A stretch of 37,947 bases of DNA. Origin: Lachnospiraceae bacterium (lineage in GTDB: Bacteria > Bacillota > Clostridia > Lachnospirales > Lachnospiraceae). Below the pieces are notes generated by a model that worked only from the letters and a program-made list of their open reading frames with translations, was not told the origin of the DNA and did no database searches. The stretch spans positions 1 to 37,947 of the forward strand of contig JAFUYB010000012.1 in NCBI GenBank assembly GCA_017470735.1, read 5' to 3'. A program made the translations under genes and the position numbers. Shown piece by piece: positions 8,447 through 14,894 of the stretch; the first letter of the stretch is position 1, and every line of letters starts with the position of its first letter.

Positions 8447-9847
8447 ATGGTCTTTTCATCAACCGTATTTCTGTTTATATTTTTGCCTGCTGTTTTGATT
8501 CTGTATTACAATCCTTTGCTGAAATCACGGACATTTCGCAATGTGCTCCTGCTTCTCGCCAGCCTCGTTTTCTACGCGTGGGGCGAACCGGTTTTCGTAT
8601 TCCTTATGCTCCTGTCCATTTCTGTCACCTGGGCAGCCGGGAAACGGCTTGCCGAAACGCATAGCAAGACAGTTCTCACCGCAGGCGTGGTCTGGCATGT
8701 TCTGATACTGTTCATTTTCAAATACCTGTCGTTTGCCGTAAACGAAATCGGTCTGCTCTTCCATGCCGAAGAGCCGCTGCTTTCCATTCCGTTGCCGATT
8801 GGTATTTCCTTTTTTACCTTTCAGATGCTCTCCTACCTGTTCGATGTCTGGAACGGAAAGGCGAAGGCACAATCAGCCATCCTGTGTGTCGGACTTTATG
8901 CTGCCCTGTTCCCCCAGCTGATTGCCGGACCGATTGTCCGCTACGGGGACATCGCACAGGAAATCACAGAGCGGCAGGAGTCATTTTCAGAGGTCATCCT
9001 GGGAATGAAGCGGTTCGTGTACGGCTTGGGGAAGAAAGTGCTGATAGCCAATTATGTCGCACAGGTCGCGGACAACGCCTTTGACTATCTGACGGATAAG
9101 TCCGTGGCAATGGCGTGGCTCGGTGCGGTCTGTTATACCCTGCAAATCTACTTCGACTTCTCCGGCTACTCCGATATGGCAATCGGCTTGGGACAGATGT
9201 TCGGATTCCATTTTCGGGAGAATTTCAACTATCCGTACATTTCCGCAAGCGTCACGGACTTCTGGCGGAGATGGCACATTTCGTTGAGCACTTGGTTCAA
9301 GGATCATGTCTACATCCCGCTTGGCGGCAACAGGGTGTCCACGCGACGGTGGGTCTGGAATTTCTTCGTTGTGTGGCTTCTGACCGGACTTTGGCACGGG
9401 GCGAACTGGGCATTTCTCGCTTGGGGAATGCTTTATTTCCTGATACTCGTCGTCGAAAAGCTGAGCGGACTGTTTCAGTGGCTGTCCGTGGCAAAGGGAC
9501 GGACGCGGTTTGTCGGCTGGATTTACACGATGTTTGTCGTCAATCTCGCGTGGGTCGTATTTCGATCCAAAAGTCTGTCCGCTGCCGCTGCCTACATCGG
9601 CACTATGTTTGGAGTCGGCACGGACAGGTTCGCCGACGCATCGGTTGTGGCATACCTGGCCGGCACGAAGAGCATCCTTATCGTCGCCCTGTTTGCCGCG
9701 ACGCCGGTTTATCGGATATGCATCGCGAAACTCCGGCAACGCGGATTCGGCTGGATGGAATCCCTGTGGCTGCTCGCCGTATTCCTGTGCAGCGTGCTTG
9801 CCGTTATCAGCTCCACCTACAACCCGTTCATCTATTTTAATTTCTAG
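8447..9847 (+). CDS. MBOAT-family membrane O-acyltransferase (AlgI/DltB-like)
   Basis: A polytopic membrane enzyme of 466 residues, the usual AlgI/DltB size, that transfers an acyl group across or at the membrane onto an exported polymer. About ten hydrophobic segments are visible. Family motifs include PIGISFFTFQMLSY, FPQLIAGPIVRY, FSGYSDMAIG, FWRRWHISLSTW (His277) and LTGLWHGANW with the near-invariant catalytic His317. The start at 8447 is chosen because AGGAG (8431-8435) precedes it and the promoter -10 overlaps the longer reading. The next gene encodes a DHHW/AlgJ-like protein, the usual partner that completes acyl transfer on the outside. The acyl donor and polymer cannot be told from sequence: cell-wall polysaccharide, teichoic acid and exopolysaccharide are all possible. 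The gene is probably controlled by the divergent XRE protein. Confidence 0.9.
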   Translation: MVFSSTVFLFIFLPAVLILYYNPLLKSRTFRNVLLLLASLVFYAWGEPVFVFLMLLSISVTWAAGKRLAETHSKTVLTAGVVWHVLILFIFKYLSFAVNEIGLLFHAEEPLLSIPLPIGISFFTFQMLSYLFDVWNGKAKAQSAILCVGLYAALFPQLIAGPIVRYGDIAQEITERQESFSEVILGMKRFVYGLGKKVLIANYVAQVADNAFDYLTDKSVAMAWLGAVCYTLQIYFDFSGYSDMAIGLGQMFGFHFRENFNYPYISASVTDFWRRWHISLSTWFKDHVYIPLGGNRVSTRRWVWNFFVVWLLTGLWHGANWAFLAWGMLYFLILVVEKLSGLFQWLSVAKGRTRFVGWIYTMFVVNLAWVVFRSKSLSAAAAYIGTMFGVGTDRFADASVVAYLAGTKSILIVALFAATPVYRICIAKLRQRGFGWMESLWLLAVFLCSVLAVISSTYNPFIYFNF

Positions 9848-9985
9848 TGAGAGGACAATTACTGTCCCGCGAATACGGAGCGTGCGTTACGGATAGCGCA
9901 GGCATTCCCGCAGGAGTTTGCCCTTTAGGATACTGAACTCCGATAGAGCAAGCCAAAAACTATCATTTTTGAAGGAGAATGATTT

Positions 9986-11371
9986 ATGAAGCAAGAAGTA
10001 TCCAAAACGGACAACATTTCGATGAGTTTCTGTATCGGCGTGCTATGTTTTCTGTTACTGACGATAACCGTTACCGTATTCACGCGTACCGTGCTCGTCA
10101 AAAAACTCGGCATGGAAAACGCGTTTACGGCGTTTGTCTTTGCGGATAAAGAATTTTTGGATAATGGCGAAGAAGCCGCTTCTGCTAACGCCAACACGAT
10201 TAATTGGGCTATTTTATATCCTTTTTCTGAAAATTCTTCCTCGAACGGCGAAAAAAATGACGACACGCCACCCTTTTTATTATCCTTGCTTGACCGCTAC
10301 GAAAGAACTGTCGAAAGCATAGAAAACAAACTTAACACATATAGCTCTAGCTTTTTAATCGGTTACCAAAAGCTAACAGAGTTTGCAAAAGCATACGATG
10401 AAGTCATTGGCTGGAATTTTGCTTCTTTCGGGGAGTACAACGGCATTGTCGAACTGCCGGACGATTATCTGACCTCTTACATGGAAGAATGCGATGAACG
10501 GGAACAGATTCAGTCCCTGTACAGTTTTAATGCCTTTCTGAACCGGATGGACATTCCGCTCGTCTATGTACAGGCACCGTACAAGATCAGCGCGTATGAC
10601 GATGCCACCATCTCCGGCACGGCGGACTTTTCCAATCAAAATGCAGACAAGCTGCTTAACGGTCTCCGAAAGCAGGGAATTCTTACCTATGACATTCGAG
10701 AGACAATTCACGACGAGAAGCTTTCCAATCATTCACTGTTCTATCGGACTGACCACCATTGGCTGACGACGACGGGACTGTGGGCATCGCAGCAGGTTCT
10801 CTCCTTCCTCGATGAGAAACTGGATTTCCACGCGGACGTAAGACGGCTGGATGCAGACAAATTCCGGCAGGATTTATACCCCGACTGGTTCCTCGGCTCG
10901 CAAGGCAAGAAGGTCACGCTTGCCCGCACGGAGCCGGACGATTTCGTGCTTCTGTATCCGAAGTACGATACCAAGTTCCATTATGCCGTACCTGCTGAGG
11001 ACATCGATGTGGTCGGGGATTATTCGATTGTTTATGACATGAGACAGATTGAAACGAAGAATCTGTATGGGTTAAATCCATATGGTGGATGCAATTATGG
11101 CGACCAGCCGCTGATACGGATTGAAAACAGGAAGGACTCGGACGACAGGAAAATCCTGATTATCCACGATTCTTTCTGCGACTGCGTCATTTCCTGCCTG
11201 GCTCTTTGTGAAAAGGAAGTGGATTCCCTGGACATCCGCCATTTTACCGGAAGCGTGGAAAGTTATATTTCGGAAAATGTCCCCGATGTCGTGATTGTCA
11301 TGTACAACGCCGGTGGCGTCAGCGGTGAGATTGATTGGGATAGCCATACCGATATGTTTGATTTTCGGTAA
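9986..11371 (+). CDS. DHHW-family (AlgJ/AlgX/DltD-like) membrane-anchored acyltransferase partner
   Basis: A 461-residue protein with one N-terminal membrane anchor (about residues 14-36) and a large extracytoplasmic domain. The DHHW motif at residues 256-259 matches the Asp-His pair of SGNH-like AlgJ/AlgX/DHHW proteins. A later HDSF motif (ILIIHDSFCD, about residues 390-399) supplies the serine element. Together they suggest a catalytic Ser-His-Asp set that moves the acyl group delivered by the MBOAT channel onto the polymer. GAAGGAG lies about eight bases before the ATG. It follows the MBOAT gene by 138 bases and is probably co-transcribed. The stretch from about 10100 to 10450 looks more A+T-rich than the rest of the gene, consistent with a poorly conserved linker. 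The family assignment is good and the substrate is unknown. Confidence 0.82.
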   Translation: MKQEVSKTDNISMSFCIGVLCFLLLTITVTVFTRTVLVKKLGMENAFTAFVFADKEFLDNGEEAASANANTINWAILYPFSENSSSNGEKNDDTPPFLLSLLDRYERTVESIENKLNTYSSSFLIGYQKLTEFAKAYDEVIGWNFASFGEYNGIVELPDDYLTSYMEECDEREQIQSLYSFNAFLNRMDIPLVYVQAPYKISAYDDATISGTADFSNQNADKLLNGLRKQGILTYDIRETIHDEKLSNHSLFYRTDHHWLTTTGLWASQQVLSFLDEKLDFHADVRRLDADKFRQDLYPDWFLGSQGKKVTLARTEPDDFVLLYPKYDTKFHYAVPAEDIDVVGDYSIVYDMRQIETKNLYGLNPYGGCNYGDQPLIRIENRKDSDDRKILIIHDSFCDCVISCLALCEKEVDSLDIRHFTGSVESYISENVPDVVIVMYNAGGVSGEIDWDSHTDMFDFR

Positions 11372-11397
11372 ATATTATTAACTATCCTCAAGATATA

Positions 11398-11823
11398 TCA
11401 TTCATATGAATTTGTGGAAAATGGATGTGGCAATCCAAGCTCTACCCGCAAAGCATTCTGCAGCACTTGTGAAAAATTGATGCCAGCAGCGACAGCGGAG
11501 TCATTCAGCCAGGACGGAATAGTGAGCGTCTTCTTAACGGACATATTCTTCAAAAGACGCCGGTATTTTGCTGTGTCGCACGCAATGAGCGTGGCAAAGT
11601 CATCACCTTCAAGCTCTAAGTCATTGATAGAAGAAGCTTGCGGGATGAGAGATTTCGTATCTTCCAATTCTACAAGCATAAGCGGCAGAACATCGCTTGC
11701 CATTTCCATTCCGTGAGCAAGATTATCCCCACAAGTGAAACACCCGTCAATGTCGGGAAAATCAATGGAAAATCCACCTTCGTCTTCGGGGTGAAATATT
11801 GCCGGATAAATGTATTTTGCCAT
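11398..11823 (-). CDS. hicB: HicB-family antitoxin
   Basis: A 141-residue antitoxin, second gene of a hicA-hicB pair. The N-terminal half is the HicB partial RNase-H-like fold (YPAIFHPEDEGGFSIDFPDI, then GCFTCGDNLAHGMEMA). The C-terminal half (about residues 93-135) contains KKTLTIPSWLNDSAVAAG followed by FSQVLQNALR, a ribbon-helix-helix-like DNA-binding segment, so it can both neutralise HicA and repress the operon. It starts 24 bases after hicA. It converges on the DHHW gene with 26 bases between stop codons and no obvious terminator. Confidence 0.9.
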   Translation of the reverse strand: MAKYIYPAIFHPEDEGGFSIDFPDIDGCFTCGDNLAHGMEMASDVLPLMLVELEDTKSLIPQASSINDLELEGDDFATLIACDTAKYRRLLKNMSVKKTLTIPSWLNDSAVAAGINFSQVLQNALRVELGLPHPFSTNSYE

Positions 11824-11847
11824 TATTGAATCCTTTCGTGTTAAGAG

Positions 11848-12039
11848 TTATTTTAATCCTGCTTTTTCCCGAATGCTGCGTTCTGTCTTTTTCTTCAGTT
11901 CTTGTGAGTAGTGCCGAGGAATTTGGAATTTGGCACCAGTATCCGGATTAAACCAAATTTCATGATTTCCGCCCTCTCGTAAGAAATAACAATTTGTTTC
12001 TCTCCTGATTTTTCGCACGATTTCAGATACTTTCGGCAT
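11848..12039 (-). CDS. hicA: HicA-family mRNA interferase toxin
   Basis: A 63-residue toxin with the compact double-stranded-RNA-binding-like fold of HicA. The active-site histidine is His26 in REGGNHEIW, followed by FQIPRHYSQELKK, the standard second half. HicA proteins cleave mRNA and tmRNA when released from HicB. The start has CGGAGAG about five bases upstream. It is first in the operon, directly under the promoter and operator at 12071-12101. All key family residues are present, so the toxin looks intact. Confidence 0.92.
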   Translation of the reverse strand: MPKVSEIVRKIRRETNCYFLREGGNHEIWFNPDTGAKFQIPRHYSQELKKKTERSIREKAGLK

Positions 12040-12070
12040 TGCACTCTCCGTATGCAGAATTGAAATAATT

Positions 12071-12092
12071 GTATTTTACACGTGCAAAATAC
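12071..12092. promoter_or_regulatory. Operator-like inverted repeat of the hicAB promoter
   Basis: GTATTTT (12071-12077) and AAAATAC (12086-12092) form a perfect 7-bp inverted repeat with an 8-base spacer. It covers the -10 and most of the spacer of the hicAB promoter, as expected for HicB autorepression. Confidence 0.6.
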
Positions 12093-12101
12093 GTGCGTCA
12101 A
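12073..12101 (-). promoter_or_regulatory. Sigma-A promoter of hicAB
   Basis: On the minus strand, TTGACG (12101-12096) and TAAAAT (12078-12073) are exactly 17 bases apart, with the start near 12066 and the hicA ATG at 12039. Confidence 0.7.
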
Positions 12102-12167
12102 GAGTTTTCCTAATATAAAAGCTCTTGGATACATTTTTAACAAATGCCATAAAACATCAGAATAATC

Positions 12168-12977
12168 CTAAGCATTCTTCATCTTCTCCGCCACAAGCTC
12201 CACCCATGCAGGGGTAAAACCCGAGCGGAGCGCCACCGTCTGGGAGGCCAGGTGTGAAAATGCCGTGCCGTAATAGGGCAGCTTTCCTTTATCGAGAATC
12301 TTATTCTTAAGCAATGATACCAGCATCACCGCAATCCCCTGTCCCCTTCCTTCGGGAAGGACATTGATCCCGATCTGCCACAGCAGCGGGCTGTCGGCGC
12401 TTGCTCCCGCCATTCCCAGTATCCTGCCATCCTTTTTAGCCGCCACGCCGATCACATCCGGCGCGTTTTCATCAAAGGTATACGCCTTGTCAAACCGGCT
12501 GTCCCCGCGGAACTGCTCGATTTCTTCACCGTGATACCAGACAATATCGTATGCCCCGCCCGCGGCTTCTGTCCTTTCTTCCGCATTTCCAGACAGATTT
12601 CCAAGGCAACGCATCCTCTCAATATTTTCCTCGTCAGATGCCTCCATCGGGATAAAAAAAGGATGCATCTGGCGGATCTGATAACCGTATTCCCGCAGCT
12701 TATTCTCCAGCTCCCTCAGATGCTTTGCATCGACAAACCACTCCGCCGGCGCATCAGCATATCTGCCGCGGCACCAGGCGATCATTTCTTCCTGCCCTGC
12801 AAACAGCAGCTTACCATTGACCACGGCAAGCTTAAAAAAGCAGGGCTCCGTTTCCTCATACCGTCTCCTGCCTTCCCTCGGTTCGTACAGCAGGAAATGA
12901 TGCATCCCATCCGCAACTTCTTCTTCCGCGCAGCAGTAATCCAACGCAAGCTGCCGGTAAAGTGTCTTTGTGTCCAT
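12168..12977 (-). CDS. GNAT-family N-acetyltransferase
   Basis: A 269-residue protein whose C-terminal 100 residues are a GNAT acetyl-CoA-binding domain. It shows IGINVLPEGRGQGIA (the R-G-Q-G acetyl-CoA loop), a following helix, and the late strand-helix ASQTVALRSGFTPAWVEL. The first 130 residues are a separate, poorly conserved region. The start is taken at 12977, where ATG overlaps the exonuclease stop as TGATG, with GGAG upstream. The reading eight codons longer begins inside the exonuclease gene without a better site. Coupled translation with the exonuclease is likely. The substrate is unknown. Confidence 0.82.
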   Translation of the reverse strand: MDTKTLYRQLALDYCCAEEEVADGMHHFLLYEPREGRRRYEETEPCFFKLAVVNGKLLFAGQEEMIAWCRGRYADAPAEWFVDAKHLRELENKLREYGYQIRQMHPFFIPMEASDEENIERMRCLGNLSGNAEERTEAAGGAYDIVWYHGEEIEQFRGDSRFDKAYTFDENAPDVIGVAAKKDGRILGMAGASADSPLLWQIGINVLPEGRGQGIAVMLVSLLKNKILDKGKLPYYGTAFSHLASQTVALRSGFTPAWVELVAEKMKNA

Positions 12978-13648
12978 CACGCATTCTCCGTATATCGACA
13001 ACTAGGGTAGCCGCTGCAGCCCCAAAATCTTCCATACCTGCCGTTGCGCAGCTCTAAAATGCCGCCACAGCGCGGACAGGTCTTTGCCTGCTTCATCGCT
13101 CCGGCCAGTGCCTTGCCAAGCTCCTCATAGACCTGCATCGTCATCTGGCAATCCTTAAGCGCCCTGTGTGCCCCTGCCGTGGACAGATGATAATGCTCCG
13201 CCAGATCGGTCAGTCTGTGATGGGCAAGCTCCGGCAGGCAGAGCCTCGCCAGCGGCAGCGTGTCAACCAGATCGTTGTCCGGTATCTTTTTAAACACCTC
13301 CCGGCATTCCCGGTAGATGAATTTCATATCAAACGAAATGATATTGTGCCCGACCAGCGGAAGCTCTCCCACAAATTCCAAAAATCGCGGCAGCACATCA
13401 TGCAGCACCGGTTCACCGGCTACCATTTCATCCGTAATCCCGTTGACCTGGCTTGCGCCGTAGGGAATCGGGCATTCCGGATTGACCAGTGATGAGAACT
13501 CCTCTGTCGCCTTTCCCCCGATCACCTTGATCGCGGCGATCTCCACGATCTTGTCACGCTTGCAGGATGTCCCGGTGGTCTCCAGATCATATACCACATA
13601 ATCCGGCACATAACGCCGCAGGCTTTTTCCCTGTTGGTTTCCCAGCAT
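12977..13648 (-). CDS. DnaQ-like 3'-5' exonuclease with C-terminal zinc finger
   Basis: A 223-residue DEDDh exonuclease related to the epsilon/PolC proofreading domain. Catalytic motifs are visible: YDLETTG (Asp and Glu), NIISFDMKF (Asp) and AHRALKDCQMT (His and Asp). The C-terminal 35 residues add a C4 zinc finger of the topoisomerase I tail type (CPRCGG...CSGYPSC), probably a DNA-binding module. The start at 13648 has AAAGGA nine bases upstream. The 34-codon longer reading lacks a site and has an uncharacteristic Cys-rich start. It may act in repair or trimming, and it is not the replicative proofreader by context. It is translationally coupled to the GNAT gene. Confidence 0.87.
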   Translation of the reverse strand: MLGNQQGKSLRRYVPDYVVYDLETTGTSCKRDKIVEIAAIKVIGGKATEEFSSLVNPECPIPYGASQVNGITDEMVAGEPVLHDVLPRFLEFVGELPLVGHNIISFDMKFIYRECREVFKKIPDNDLVDTLPLARLCLPELAHHRLTDLAEHYHLSTAGAHRALKDCQMTMQVYEELGKALAGAMKQAKTCPRCGGILELRNGRYGRFWGCSGYPSCRYTENA

Positions 13649-13752
13649 AATATGTATCCTTTCCAAATCGCGTCCTGCCCACCCGCCGCAAGACGCTTTC
13701 ATCAAAACTGCTTGTGCTTTATCAAGGCATGATCCAACACAATCACTCACTC

Positions 13753-13773
13753 ATTATAGCGATTTTCTATAAT
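13753..13773. promoter_or_regulatory. Palindrome carrying back-to-back -10 hexamers
   Basis: ATTATAG and CTATAAT form a perfect 7-bp inverted repeat with a 7-base spacer. Each arm is a consensus TATAAT, one on each strand (minus 13758-13753, plus 13768-13773). The minus one would serve the exonuclease/GNAT pair. Confidence 0.4.
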
Positions 13774-13811
13774 GATTTCTACAAAAACGCTATTTCAATC
13801 TGACAATAATT

Positions 13812-13820
13812 TGCTATAAT
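13812..13820 (+). promoter_or_regulatory. Extended -10 promoter of the HD-GYP-like gene
   Basis: TGC-TATAAT is a perfect extended -10. The expected start is near 13827, downstream of the first in-frame ATG at 13824, which is why the gene start is placed at 13866. Confidence 0.6.
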
Positions 13821-13865
13821 AAATTGGTTTATCCTTTAGACGCAAACTGGGAAAGGAATCCTTAC

Positions 13866-14756
13866 ATGCAATACCTGATTCTCATAATGATCATTGCCGG
13901 CGCCGCCCTTATGGTGACAAATATCGTCCGGTTCATCAAATTCATCCAAAGCACAAAGGACGTGCTTTCTTCGGGCGTAGCTCTTGACCGTGTATGGGAA
14001 TACTCGTCACTCATTCTGTTGATCTTCTTTCTGATCGGTTATCTGCTTGTCGCAATTTTGGGGAATCCGGACCTCGTGACCGCCGGTATCCTGTTCGGCG
14101 GCAGTATCTTTGTTTCCATCGTACTGACTCTGATGTTCCGCCTGGTGCGCACCGTCAAAGACAACTGCCTGAATATTGCCGAGACGCTGATCAGTGTCGT
14201 CGATGCCCGCGATCCGAACTTAAACGGCCACAGCCGTTATGTCCGCAACCTTACGATGCTGCTTTACGACTATCTGCCGCAAAGCAGACGGTCAGCCATC
14301 AATCCGATCAGTCTCGAATTTGCCGCTCTGATGCACGATGTCGGCAAGCTCGGCATCCCTGAGCAGATCTTAAACAAGCCCGCCCCTCTTACCGATGAGG
14401 AATGGGCTATAATGAAAAACCATCCGAAGCTGGGCACGAAGATACTCTCTCCGCTCAACTCTTTCCACGAAATCCTGCCGTGGATCGAATATCACCACGA
14501 ATATGTCAACGGGCAGGGCTATTACCATATCCCCAATGACGATATCCCCTATGCCGCCAAGGTCATCGCCATAGCGGATGTCTACTCCGCGATCACAATG
14601 CGCCGCTCCTACAAGGATCCCAGGACACATGAGGACGCGCTTGCTATTATGAAGGAAGAGGCAGGAACACATCTTGATGCGGAGCTGATCGATATTCTCT
14701 GCAGTATCCCGAAACAAAAGCTGCGCTCCTGCATCCCCGATACGGTTGAAGCGTAA
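13866..14756 (+). CDS. Membrane-anchored HD-GYP-like phosphohydrolase
   Basis: A 296-residue protein with about three N-terminal membrane helices (roughly 5-22, 46-66, 72-90) followed by a cytoplasmic HD domain. Metal-binding motifs are intact: GHSRYVRN, then MHDVGKLGIP (His157-Asp158), NHP, HHE at about 210-212 and IADVYSAIT. The third signature of true HD-GYP cyclic-di-GMP phosphodiesterases, GYP, reads GYY (218-220). Activity on c-di-GMP is therefore plausible but uncertain, and another nucleotide or phosphate ester is possible. AAAGGA lies just upstream of the chosen ATG. The gene has its own promoter, and the inverted repeat at 14772-14798 may serve as its terminator. Confidence 0.83.
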   Translation: MQYLILIMIIAGAALMVTNIVRFIKFIQSTKDVLSSGVALDRVWEYSSLILLIFFLIGYLLVAILGNPDLVTAGILFGGSIFVSIVLTLMFRLVRTVKDNCLNIAETLISVVDARDPNLNGHSRYVRNLTMLLYDYLPQSRRSAINPISLEFAALMHDVGKLGIPEQILNKPAPLTDEEWAIMKNHPKLGTKILSPLNSFHEILPWIEYHHEYVNGQGYYHIPNDDIPYAAKVIAIADVYSAITMRRSYKDPRTHEDALAIMKEEAGTHLDAELIDILCSIPKQKLRSCIPDTVEA

Positions 14757-14771
14757 ACAGGAATTTGTCTA

Positions 14772-14798
14772 TTAGCACTCATTTCGTTTGAGTGCTAA
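14772..14798. promoter_or_regulatory. CIRCE element (HrcA operator) upstream of htpG
   Basis: TTAGCACTC-N9-GAGTGCTAA is a perfect match to the CIRCE consensus, placed directly upstream of the htpG -35. It should bind the heat-shock repressor HrcA. Because the second arm runs into six T, it could also end transcription of the HD-GYP-like gene. Confidence 0.93.
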
Positions 14799-14805
14799 TT
14801 TTTTA

Positions 14806-14834
14806 TTGACTTTTGGAGTTCATAGGAGTAAAAT
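14806..14834 (+). promoter_or_regulatory. Sigma-A promoter of htpG
   Basis: TTGACT (14806-14811) and TAAAAT (14829-14834) are 17 bases apart. The CIRCE element ends eight bases before the -35, a position compatible with HrcA repression. Confidence 0.8.
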
Positions 14835-14894
14835 GCTTATTGTTGCAAACAGACTTGCGCAGGTTTTCATCAATATAAATAAGGAGTGGTAATT

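Noticed and set aside
13649-13750. Longer start for the DnaQ-like exonuclease
   Set aside because: The extra 34 residues resemble no exonuclease N-terminus and AAAGGA marks 13648.
13824-13865. Longer start for the HD-GYP-like gene at 13824
   Set aside because: The ATG follows the -10 by three bases and would not be transcribed; a ribosome site precedes 13866.
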